Made by a program: the position numbers and the translations under genes. From Corallococcus macrosporus (GTDB lineage: Bacteria > Myxococcota > Myxococcia > Myxococcales > Myxococcaceae): DNA of 64,000 nt. The notes below the pieces were generated by a model. That model was not told the DNA's origin. It saw nothing but the letters and a program-made list of their open reading frames with translations, and made no database searches. Below are positions 16,635 through 24,358 of this stretch, in pieces. Each line of letters opens with the position of its first letter. The stretch's first letter is position 1. The stretch spans positions 1,674,001-1,738,000 of the forward strand of contig NZ_JAFIMU010000007.1 in assembly GCF_017302985.1 (NCBI RefSeq). The letters are read 5' to 3'.

Positions 16635-18086
16635 ATGCTGGAAGCCGTCGCGTCCCTCCTTCCCCAGACCTCGGTTGAAGTGGACCGCATCCGCGCGGTG
16701 TTCGAAGCGCAGCGCGCGAACCGCTGGAACCTGTCGCGCAGCACCGCGGCGGAGCGCATCGCGCGGCTGCGCAAGCTGCGCGAGGCCATCATCGCGCGGC
16801 GCGAGCAGCTGGCGGAGGCCATCCACCAGGACTTCCGCAAGCCGGCGATGGAGGTGGAGCTGACGGAGATCCATCCGACGCTGGAGGAGCTGAACCACAC
16901 GGTGAAGCACCTCAAGTCGTGGATGAAGCCCAAGCGCGTGGCGACGCCGCTGACGCTCAAGGGCGCGTCCAGCCACGTGCGCTTCGAGGCGAAGGGCGTG
17001 GTGGTCATCCTGTCGCCGTGGAACTACCCGTTCCAGCTCCTGGCGGCGCCGCTCATCGCGGCCATCGCCGCGGGCAACGCGGTGATGCTCAAGCCCAGTG
17101 AGAAGACGCCGCACACGTCGCGCTTCCTGGCGAAGCTGGTGCGGGACGTGTACCCGGAGAACGAGGTGGCGGTGTTCGAGGGCGGCGCGGAGGTGGCGGA
17201 GGCGCTGCTCCAGCACCCGTTCGACCACTTCTTCTTCACGGGCAACCCGAACATCGGCCGCAAGGTGATGATGGCGGCGACGAAGTTCCTCTCCAGCGTG
17301 ACGCTGGAATTGGGCGGCAAGTCGCCGGTCATCATTGATGAATCCGCGAACCTGAAGGCGGCGGCGGAGGCGCTGGCGTGGGGCAAGTTCGTCAACGCGG
17401 GCCAGACGTGCGTGGCGCCGGACTACATCTACGTGCCGGCGTCGAAGCAGCAGGCCTTCCTGGAGGCCTTCAAGGCGGTGCTGACGCGCTTCTACGGTGA
17501 GACGGAGGCCGAGCGTCAGGCGAGCCCGGACTTCGCTCGCGTGGTGGACCCGGCGGCGTGGAGGCGGCTCAAGGAGGTGCTCGACCGCACGGTCGCCGCG
17601 GGAGCGAAGGTGGAGGCCGGCGGGACGGCGGACGGACCGTCGCGCTACCTGTCACCCACGGTGTTGTCCGGGGTGACGACGAAGAGCCCCATCATGGAGG
17701 GTGAAATCTTCGGGCCGGTGTTGCCGGTGCTGACGTACGAGCGGCGCGAGGAGATCTACGCGCACATCAACGAAGGCGGGAAGCCGCTGGCGCTCTACGT
17801 GTTCTCCCAGGACTCGAAGATGGTGGAGGAGGTGCTCCAGCACACGACGTCGGGCGGGGTGGTGGTGAACAACGTGCTCATCCACGTGGCGAACCCGAAC
17901 CTGCCGTTTGGCGGGGTGGGGATGAGCGGGTTGGGGAACTACCACGGGCACTACGGCTTCAAGACGTTCAGCCACGAGCGGGCCGTGATGGTCCAGTGGA
18001 TGAAGTCGCTGGCCGCGGTGTTCTTCCCGCCGTATCGCGGAAAGGCCCAGGAATGGGCCTCCCGCGCGACCCGGATGCTGGAGTAG
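16635..18086 (+). CDS. Aldehyde dehydrogenase, class 3 type (first copy)
   Basis: A 483-residue NAD(P)-dependent aldehyde dehydrogenase of the class-3/fatty-aldehyde/coniferyl-aldehyde branch, shown by the lack of the long N-terminal extension, the SPWNYPF cofactor loop and a hydrophobic C-terminal tail. Catalytic residues are Glu225 (LELGGKSP) and Cys259 (NAGQTC). EIFGPVLPV and PNLPFGGVGMSG are also present. The last ~35 residues (SLAAVFFPPYRGKAQEWASRATRMLE) may associate with membrane, as in fatty aldehyde dehydrogenases. The ATG at 16635 has GGAG 8 bases upstream. It lies between the TetR gene and a close paralogue and is probably co-transcribed with both. Confidence 0.92.
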   Translation: MLEAVASLLPQTSVEVDRIRAVFEAQRANRWNLSRSTAAERIARLRKLREAIIARREQLAEAIHQDFRKPAMEVELTEIHPTLEELNHTVKHLKSWMKPKRVATPLTLKGASSHVRFEAKGVVVILSPWNYPFQLLAAPLIAAIAAGNAVMLKPSEKTPHTSRFLAKLVRDVYPENEVAVFEGGAEVAEALLQHPFDHFFFTGNPNIGRKVMMAATKFLSSVTLELGGKSPVIIDESANLKAAAEALAWGKFVNAGQTCVAPDYIYVPASKQQAFLEAFKAVLTRFYGETEAERQASPDFARVVDPAAWRRLKEVLDRTVAAGAKVEAGGTADGPSRYLSPTVLSGVTTKSPIMEGEIFGPVLPVLTYERREEIYAHINEGGKPLALYVFSQDSKMVEEVLQHTTSGGVVVNNVLIHVANPNLPFGGVGMSGLGNYHGHYGFKTFSHERAVMVQWMKSLAAVFFPPYRGKAQEWASRATRMLE

Positions 18087-18113
18087 GTCCCGGGGTTGGA
18101 GAGAGGAACCGGC

Positions 18114-19553
18114 ATGCGCGTGGTGTCAGTGGAGGAGGCCCTGGTCCCGGGTGACCTGCAGGCGGTGTTCGACCGCCTCCAGGCGCGCCGCTGGGAGCTG
18201 GCGAAGACGGGGCCGAAGGAGCGCCTCGCGCGGCTGGAGAAGCTCAAGGCGCTGCTCTTGGAGCGGCGCGAGGAGCTGGCGGACGCGCTGCACGAGGACT
18301 TCCACAAGCCGCCCGCGGAGGTGGAGGCGACGGAAATCCTCCCCGTGCTGCTGGAGCTGGCGCACGTGCAGAAGCACCTGAAGGCGTGGATGAAGCCGCG
18401 CAAGGTGGGGGCGCCGCTGCTGCTCGCGGGCACGAAGAGCGAGGTGCATCCGGAGCCCAAGGGCGTGGTGCTCATCCTCGCGCCGTGGAACTACCCCTTC
18501 CACCTGCTGGTGTCGCCGCTGGTGGCGGCGGTGGCGGCGGGCAACGCCGTCGTGTGCAAGCCCAGTGAGAAGACGCCGGGCACGGCGCGCTTCATCGCCC
18601 AGCTGCTGCGGGACGTGTTTCCGCAGGACGAAGTCGCGCTGGTGGAGGGCGGACCGGAGGTGGGCGAGGCGCTGCTGCGGCTGCCCTTCGACCACTTCTT
18701 CTTCACGGGCGGGCCGCGCGTGGGCCGCCGCGTGATGGAGGCGGCGGCGCGGCACCTGGCGGGCGTGACGCTGGAGTTGGGCGGCAAGTCACCGGTCATC
18801 GTGGATGCGTCCGCGGACGTGGACGCGGCGGCGGAGCGCATCGTCTGGGGGAAGTTCCTCAACGCGGGGCAGACGTGCATCGCGCCGGACCACGTCTGGG
18901 TGCACGCGTCGAAGGAGGAGGCGCTGCTGGCGGGGATGAAGGCCGCGCTGGAGCGCTTCTACGGCAAGACGGAGGAGGCGCGGCGGGCGACGCCGGACTT
19001 CTGCCGGATGGTGGATGACGGCGCGTTCAAGCGCGTGAGAGGCCTGCTGGACGAATCCGTGACGCAGGGAGCGCGCGTGGTGGCGGGAGGCGGCGTGCAC
19101 GCGGAGACGCGCTACATCGCGCCCACGGTGCTGGCGGACGTGACGCCGGAGTCGGCGGTGATGGACGAGGAGATCTTCGGGCCGCTGTTGCCGGTGCTGC
19201 GCTTCGAGTCACTCGACGAGGTGGTGACGCACGTGCGCGCGGGCGGCAAGCCGCTGGCCATGTATGTCTTCAGCCACGAAGAGGCCACGGTGGAGCGCCT
19301 GCTCAAGGAGACGAGCGCGGGCGGCACCGTGGTGAACAACGTGGTGTTGCACAACGTGAACCCGCACCTGCCCTTCGGAGGCATCGGGCAGAGCGGGCTG
19401 GGCGCGTATCACGGCGAGGCGGGCTTCAAGGCCTTCAGCCACGAGCGCGCGGTCGTGCGGCAGGGCCGCACGGCCTTCACGAACCTCTTCTTCCCGCCGT
19501 ACCGGGGCAAGGCCCAGCGCCTGGCCCGGCTCGCGAGCAAGCTGTTCGAATAA
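18114..19553 (+). CDS. Aldehyde dehydrogenase, class 3 type (second copy)
   Basis: A 479-residue paralogue of the preceding enzyme, from a tandem duplication that has diverged well. Catalytic Glu221 (LELGGKSP) and Cys255 (NAGQTC) are present, with APWNYPF and a C-terminal FFPPYRGKAQRLARLASKLFE tail. The ATG at 18114, preceded by GAGAGG at 7 bases, is preferred to an in-frame TTG at 18096. It begins 27 bases after the first copy stops. Two enzymes under one regulator suggests either different chain-length preferences or dosage; I cannot tell which aldehydes are used. Confidence 0.92.
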   Translation: MRVVSVEEALVPGDLQAVFDRLQARRWELAKTGPKERLARLEKLKALLLERREELADALHEDFHKPPAEVEATEILPVLLELAHVQKHLKAWMKPRKVGAPLLLAGTKSEVHPEPKGVVLILAPWNYPFHLLVSPLVAAVAAGNAVVCKPSEKTPGTARFIAQLLRDVFPQDEVALVEGGPEVGEALLRLPFDHFFFTGGPRVGRRVMEAAARHLAGVTLELGGKSPVIVDASADVDAAAERIVWGKFLNAGQTCIAPDHVWVHASKEEALLAGMKAALERFYGKTEEARRATPDFCRMVDDGAFKRVRGLLDESVTQGARVVAGGGVHAETRYIAPTVLADVTPESAVMDEEIFGPLLPVLRFESLDEVVTHVRAGGKPLAMYVFSHEEATVERLLKETSAGGTVVNNVVLHNVNPHLPFGGIGQSGLGAYHGEAGFKAFSHERAVVRQGRTAFTNLFFPPYRGKAQRLARLASKLFE

Positions 19554-19564
19554 CCTCCTCGAGC

Positions 19565-19879
19565 ATGAGCTGGAATGCCATCCCCCTGCGCGGTGCCGCG
19601 AGCATCTCGAGGGTCGCCAACATCTACGAAGTGCAGGACCTCCGCGCCCCGAGCACCCGGTACAGGATCAAGGTGCTGGAGCGGGCCCTCGGCGACTTTC
19701 TCGCGGTGCCGAACCTGTGCGTGAAGACGCGGACCGGAGAACCGGACTGGATTGCGGGGCTCGGCCGGACAGAGCTGGAGGCGCTAGAGGACGCGATAGC
19801 GCGCATGGGCGAGGCCCTGGGCGCCGCGGAGCGCCTGACCCCGGACGACTTCGAGTGGAGTGACCCGCACGACTTCTAA
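19565..19879 (+). CDS. Small acidic hypothetical protein
   Basis: A 104-residue acidic protein, no signal peptide or membrane segment. A mixed beta/alpha N-terminus (VANIYEVQDLRAPSTRYRIKVLE) is followed by an amphipathic helix (RTELEALEDAIARMGEAL) and an acidic end (TPDDFEWSDPHDF). I do not recognise the family. It starts 11 bases after the second aldehyde dehydrogenase without a clear ribosome site, so it probably depends on translation of that gene. A bidirectional hairpin follows. Confidence 0.6.
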   Translation: MSWNAIPLRGAASISRVANIYEVQDLRAPSTRYRIKVLERALGDFLAVPNLCVKTRTGEPDWIAGLGRTELEALEDAIARMGEALGAAERLTPDDFEWSDPHDF

Positions 19880-19902
19880 AGGGCCGTGGACCGGCAGGAC
19901 GC

Positions 19903-19922
19903 GGGGAGACGGGCGTCTCCCC
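19903..19922. terminator. Bidirectional hairpin terminator
   Basis: GGGGAGAC-GGGC-GTCTCCCC, an 8-bp perfect stem with a 4-nt loop, lies between convergent genes ending at 19879 and 19939. No strong T-run on either side. Confidence 0.6.
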
Positions 19923-19938
19923 TGCCCTCCGACTCCTG

Positions 19939-21561
19939 CTAGCTGCGCAGACCCGGGGCTTCGTGGCCCGTGCGTGCGACGTACTCGGTGTAGCCGCCGC
20001 CGTACTTGTGGATGCCGTCCGGCGTCAGCTCCAGCACGCGGTTGGAGAGGGCGCCCAGGAAGTGCCGGTCGTGGGACACGAAGAGCATCGTGCCCTCGTA
20101 GCGCGACAGCGCGGTGATCAGCATCTCCTTCGTGCCCATGTCCAGGTGGTTCGTGGGCTCGTCCAGCACCAGGAAGTTCGGCGGGTCGTAGAGCATCTGC
20201 GCCATCACCAGACGCGCCTTCTCACCACCCGACAGCACCCGGCACTTCTTCTCCACCTCGTCGCCGCTGAAGCCGAAGCAGCCCGCCAGCGCGCGCAGCG
20301 AACCCTGGCCCGCGCGGGGGAACGCGTCGGAGAGCTGCTCGAAGACTGTCTTCTCTCCGTCCAGCAGGTCCATGGCGTGCTGCGCGAAGTAGCCCATCTT
20401 CACGCTGCCACCCAGCGCCACCGTGCCCTCATCCGGCTGCGTCGTGCCCGTCACCAGCTTGAGCAGCGTGGACTTGCCCGCGCCGTTCACGCCCATCACG
20501 CACCAGCGCTCCGCGCGGCGCACCAGGAAGTCCAGACCGTCGTAGATGGTCCGCTTGCCGTAGCCCTTGCAGACGTTCTTCAGGTTCACCACGTCGTCAC
20601 CGGAGCGCGGCGGCGGCTGGAACTCGAAGAGCACCGTGGAGCGGCGCTTGGGCGGCTCCACCTTTTCAATCTTCTCCAGCTTCTTCACCCGGCTCTGCAC
20701 CTGCGCGGCGTGCGACGCGCGGGCCTTGAAGCGCTCGATGAACTTGATCTCCTTCGCGAGCATCGCCTGCTGGCGCTCGTACTGCGCCTGCTGCTGCGCC
20801 TCGTTCTGCGCGCGCTGGCCCTCGTAGAAGTCGTAGTTGCCCGAGTACGTCGTCAGCGAGCCGCCGTCGATCTCGACCACCTTCGTCACGATGCGGTTCA
20901 TGAACTCGCGGTCGTGCGACGTCATCAGGAGCGCGCCCTCGTACCCCTTGAGGAAGCCCTCCAGCCAGATGAGCGACTCCAGGTCCAGGTGGTTGGAGGG
21001 CTCGTCCAGGAACATGGCGTCCGGGCGCATCAGGAGGATGCGGGCCAGGGCCACGCGCATCTTCCAACCGCCGGACAGCTTGCCCACGTCGCCGTCCATC
21101 ATCTCCTCGCTGAAGCCCAGGCCCGCGAGGATTTCGCGCGCGCGGCCCTCCAGCGCGTACCCGCCCAGCTCCTCGAAGCGGCCCTGCGCGACGCCGTAGC
21201 GCTCGACGAGCTTCTCCATGTTGTCCGCCTGGTCCGGGTCACCCATGGCGGCTTCCAGCTCCTTCATCTCCGCCGCGACGGTGCTCACCGGGCCCGCGCC
21301 GTCCATGACCTCGGTCACGGCGCTGCGGCCGTCCATCTCACCGACGTCCTGGCTGAAGTAGCCAATGGTGACGCCACGGTCGATGGAGACCTGTCCCTCG
21401 TCCGGGTACTCCTGGCCGGTCATCATCCGGAACAGCGTCGTCTTGCCCGCGCCGTTCGGGCCCACCAGGCCCACCTTTTCGCCCTTGTGGAGCGCGGCCG
21501 ACGCCTCGATGAAGAGGATCTGCTGACCGTGTTGCTTGCCAATGTTGTCGAGACGGATCAT
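19939..21561 (-). CDS. ABC-F family ATPase
   Basis: A 540-residue soluble protein with two ABC ATPase domains and no membrane part: Walker A GPNGAGKTT (~34-42) with signature LSGGWKMR, and Walker A GVNGAGKST (~355-363) with signature LSGGEKAR. Both have Walker B followed by a Glu (FLDEPSNHLD, VLDEPTNHLD). The linker (~240-310) is charged and helical, matching the P-site tRNA-interaction motif of ABC-F proteins. These act on the ribosome (EttA, YbiT, Uup) or give antibiotic resistance by ribosome protection. The layout is closest to the YbiT group. The ATG at 21561 begins the conserved MIRLDNIGK; the frame is open further upstream but non-coding in character. Confidence 0.92.
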   Translation of the reverse strand: MIRLDNIGKQHGQQILFIEASAALHKGEKVGLVGPNGAGKTTLFRMMTGQEYPDEGQVSIDRGVTIGYFSQDVGEMDGRSAVTEVMDGAGPVSTVAAEMKELEAAMGDPDQADNMEKLVERYGVAQGRFEELGGYALEGRAREILAGLGFSEEMMDGDVGKLSGGWKMRVALARILLMRPDAMFLDEPSNHLDLESLIWLEGFLKGYEGALLMTSHDREFMNRIVTKVVEIDGGSLTTYSGNYDFYEGQRAQNEAQQQAQYERQQAMLAKEIKFIERFKARASHAAQVQSRVKKLEKIEKVEPPKRRSTVLFEFQPPPRSGDDVVNLKNVCKGYGKRTIYDGLDFLVRRAERWCVMGVNGAGKSTLLKLVTGTTQPDEGTVALGGSVKMGYFAQHAMDLLDGEKTVFEQLSDAFPRAGQGSLRALAGCFGFSGDEVEKKCRVLSGGEKARLVMAQMLYDPPNFLVLDEPTNHLDMGTKEMLITALSRYEGTMLFVSHDRHFLGALSNRVLELTPDGIHKYGGGYTEYVARTGHEAPGLRS

Positions 21562-21731
21562 GTGCGTACCGAAAGGGCCCGGGGAATCAGGCGGCGCGCC
21601 CTTATGCCACGAGCCGCCCGCCGGAGGGATGCTTCCGAACCCCCATCCACCCCCGTTCCATCCACGCACCCAGGCAGGCAGGCCCCTGTCCGGGATTCCG
21701 CCCGGCTTGGAACCACGAGGCTCGGCGCTCC

Positions 21732-22094
21732 TCAGGCGTCCCGGTGCACGGTGCCCGGGGAGAACGCCGGGGTGCAGATGGCCACGTACTCCGCGCCCTC
21801 CTCCTCGGGGGTGCTGTAGCGGACCCACTCGCCGGGCTCGCACACCACGGTCTGGCCGGCGTGCACGTCCATCACCCCGCCCTTGTGCTCCACGCGCAGC
21901 ATGCCCGCGAGCACCAGGGTGATTTCACGGAACTCGGGCGTCTGACCCGGCTCCTCCCAGCCGCCCGGGCTGCGCATGTGCGCCACGCTGATGTTGGACG
22001 TCTTGGAGTTCACCCTGCCGACGTACTCGTCGATGAGCTTCGGCTTGTTGCCCACCGCCGTCACACGGATGGGCTTCGGGATGAGCGTGGGCAT
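21732..22094 (-). CDS. Cupin-domain protein
   Basis: A 120-residue single-domain cupin. The barrel is seen as GMLRVEHKGGVMDVHAGQTVVCEPGEWVRYSTPE, with EFREITLVLAG for the first motif. The usual HxH pair of cupin motif 1 is reduced; Glu replaces His in FREITLV, so metal binding is uncertain. Such small cupins bind or isomerise small polar molecules. Encoded between an ABC-F gene on the same strand and a divergent B3/4-domain gene; no pathway context. Confidence 0.75.
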   Translation of the reverse strand: MPTLIPKPIRVTAVGNKPKLIDEYVGRVNSKTSNISVAHMRSPGGWEEPGQTPEFREITLVLAGMLRVEHKGGVMDVHAGQTVVCEPGEWVRYSTPEEEGAEYVAICTPAFSPGTVHRDA

Positions 22095-22169
22095 GCGAAA
22101 GGCTCCAGGCGGACGAAGGGGGAACAGCGCGCATCCCTACCCTACCAGCGCGTGGCGTAGAGTGCCGCC

Positions 22170-22796
22170 GTGCTGACCGTCGACAACCATCCCCTCCTCG
22201 ACCTCATCGCCTTCACCTCCTCCTTTCCCGCCCCCCTGGGAGACCTGCCCGCGCCCGACTGGCTGCAGGCCCTGCTGAAGCCGGGCGCCACCGCGCCCCT
22301 CCAGAGCGACGACGCCGTGCGGGGCGCCGTGCGCGACCTGCTCCGCCACGGCGGCTACAAGCCCACGGGCCGGGGCAAGCCCGCGTCCGAGTACCTGGTG
22401 CGCGCCTCCGGTGACGGCACCCTGGGCACCATCAACGCCGCGGTGGACGCGTGCAATGCCGTGTCGCTGCACAGCGGCCTGCCCATCAGCGTGGTGGACC
22501 TGGACAAGGCCCAAGCGCCCTTCCGCGTCTCCACCGCCATCCAGGGCGACCACTACGTCTTCAACGCCTCGGGGCAGACCATCGACCTGGAGGGGCTCCT
22601 GTGCCTCTTCGACGCGCAGGGCCCGTGCGCCAACGCGGTGAAGGACGCCCAGCGCACCAAGACGGACGCCACCACGCGCCGCACCCTCACGCTGCTGTGG
22701 GGCACGAAGGAATTGAAGGGCCACACCGAGCGCGCCTTCACCTGGTACCGCGAGCTGCTGGAGCGCCTGGGCGCCACCGTCGAGCCCGTGCGCTGA
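22170..22796 (+). CDS. B3/B4 tRNA-synthetase-like domain protein
   Basis: A 208-residue protein consisting mostly of a B3/4 domain, the fold found in the beta subunit of phenylalanyl-tRNA synthetase where it edits mischarged tRNA. The diagnostic stretch is KPTGRGKPASEYLVRA followed by TINAAVDACNAVSLHSGLP and later WGTKELKGHTE. Stand-alone versions are widespread and may hydrolyse misacylated tRNA or a related ester; activity is not established. The start is a GTG at 22170. It converges on the gluconokinase gene with a 6-base gap. Cytoplasmic. Confidence 0.8.
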   Translation: MLTVDNHPLLDLIAFTSSFPAPLGDLPAPDWLQALLKPGATAPLQSDDAVRGAVRDLLRHGGYKPTGRGKPASEYLVRASGDGTLGTINAAVDACNAVSLHSGLPISVVDLDKAQAPFRVSTAIQGDHYVFNASGQTIDLEGLLCLFDAQGPCANAVKDAQRTKTDATTRRTLTLLWGTKELKGHTERAFTWYRELLERLGATVEPVR

Positions 22797-22802
22797 CCCG
22801 GA

Positions 22803-23297
22803 CTAGCGGGGCTTCAACCCCAGCCCGTCCAGGACGCGCTGGACCACGACGTCCGGCGGGTCGGTCACGTCCACGGTGAACGCGTCCTCGGGCACCTCCA
22901 GCGTCTCCAGCTGGCTCCGCAGCAGCGACGCGGGCATGAAGTGTCCCAGGCGCTTCTGGAGCCGCTCGCGGATGAGGGACTCGGACGCGGTCAGGTACAC
23001 CCAGCGCTCGCGCGCGGCGTCCACGGTGAGCCTGGCGCGGTAGAGCTGCTTGAGGCCGGAGAACGCCAGCACCAGGTCCTCGTGCTGATCCAGCGCCTTC
23101 TCCATCCGCGCGCGCAACAGCTCCAGCCACGGCTGCCGGTCCACGTCCGTCAGCGCCGTGCCCGCGGCCATCTTCCGGCGGTTCTCCACCGAGTGCAGGT
23201 CGTCCGCGTCCACGAACGTCCACCCCAGCCGGTCCGCGAGCGCCCGGCCCACCGTGGACTTCCCGGTCCCTGAAACGCCCATGACGATGACCACCAT
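22803..23297 (-). CDS. gntK: Gluconokinase (GntK-type)
   Basis: A 164-residue P-loop kinase that phosphorylates D-gluconate to 6-phosphogluconate for the pentose-phosphate pathway. It has Walker A GVSGTGKST near residue 6, the DADDLH substrate loop, and CSxLK-like FSGLKQLYR, all typical of the short thermoresistant gluconokinase family; length is normal for the family. The ATG at 23297 lies 10 bases from GGAGG; upstream open sequence is non-coding. No other gluconate gene is near. It shares a 200-base divergent promoter region with a Cys-rich lipoprotein. Confidence 0.88.
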   Translation of the reverse strand: MVVIVMGVSGTGKSTVGRALADRLGWTFVDADDLHSVENRRKMAAGTALTDVDRQPWLELLRARMEKALDQHEDLVLAFSGLKQLYRARLTVDAARERWVYLTASESLIRERLQKRLGHFMPASLLRSQLETLEVPEDAFTVDVTDPPDVVVQRVLDGLGLKPR

Positions 23298-23497
23298 GCC
23301 GTTGCCGCCTCCCTCGGGCTCGCTCGGTCCCCATGCTGTGGCCTTCCCGCTTCCGGCGCCACGCGAGATGCATGTCCGGTGACACACCGGACATCCCGGG
23401 ATACCGCGGGGTGAGCGTCCGCTGTCCAACGCCCTCGAGCCCGCGGCCACCATGCCTTCCACTTCGCGGCGGAGGAACCGCTACCCTCCTTCGCATC

Positions 23498-24349
23498 ATG
23501 ACTTCCGTGGGAGCCCCCCCTGGCCGGACGCTCGTCCGGCTCCTCCTGTGCAGCGGACTGCTGACCCTGGTGACCCTGGCCGCCTGCCGCGACCCCGCCG
23601 CCGCGTCCGGTACCGCCCTCTTCGTCACCACCGAGTTCGAGCCCTCGATGGGCCTCACCCGGCTGCGCGTCTCCGGTACGGCGGACGGCTCGGAGGTCCC
23701 CACCACGCTCCTGCCGGAGGACTCCAGCCGCGAGCTCCAGAGCGGTGAGACCTTCCGCGTCCTCCTGGACGGCGCCGCCAACGGCACCCAGGCCACCGTC
23801 CGCGTGGAGGGCCTGAACGGCGACGCCCTGGTCGCCACGGGCGAGGCCACCGCCAGCGTGCGCGACGGCTACGAGGTGGAGGTCACCGTGCGGCTGACGA
23901 CCTCCGGCCCCAAGCCGGATGGTGGCACCGACGGCGGCACCGACACCTTCTGCCTGGACTGCCCGGATGGCTGCTGCCGCGAGGGCATCTGCACGGCGCG
24001 CACCTTCCGCACCTGCGGCGTGGGCGGCGGCGCGTGTGAAATCTGCGACGCGGACCGCGCCAACACCTGCACCGACCGGGGCACCTGCGGCTGCGGCAAC
24101 GGCCCGGCCTGTGACATCAACGCCAACCGCTGCGCCGGGGGCAAGTGCGTCTGCGGCCTCTCGAACAACGCGTGCGGCCCGGGCCTGGCGTGCATTGGCG
24201 GCTTCTGTCGCTGCGACCCGTCCACCTGCAACGGCTGCTGCGAAGGCAACAGCTGCATCCCCGACACGAACAAGAACCAGTGCGGCAAGGGCGGCGCGGC
24301 CTGCAAGAAGTGCGACAAGAAGTGCAACCCGGACGGCACCTGCGACTGA
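23498..24349 (+). CDS. Cysteine-rich lipoprotein
   Basis: A 283-residue lipoprotein (lipobox LAAC, Cys30). The mature N-terminal ~110 residues look like a beta-rich domain (GTALFVTTEFEPSMGLTRLRVSG ... GYEVEVTVRL). After a Gly/Asp/Thr hinge (GPKPDGGTDGGTD) the last ~130 residues carry about 28 cysteines in short loops such as CLDCPDGCC, CGVGGGACEICD and CDPSTCNGCCEGNSC. Such disulfide-rich modules are common in myxobacterial surface proteins and probably fold as small knots outside the cell. Function unknown. It converges on the ceramidase gene with a 9-base gap. Confidence 0.82.
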   Translation: MTSVGAPPGRTLVRLLLCSGLLTLVTLAACRDPAAASGTALFVTTEFEPSMGLTRLRVSGTADGSEVPTTLLPEDSSRELQSGETFRVLLDGAANGTQATVRVEGLNGDALVATGEATASVRDGYEVEVTVRLTTSGPKPDGGTDGGTDTFCLDCPDGCCREGICTARTFRTCGVGGGACEICDADRANTCTDRGTCGCGNGPACDINANRCAGGKCVCGLSNNACGPGLACIGGFCRCDPSTCNGCCEGNSCIPDTNKNQCGKGGAACKKCDKKCNPDGTCD

Positions 24350-24358
24350 CGCCGCCCG

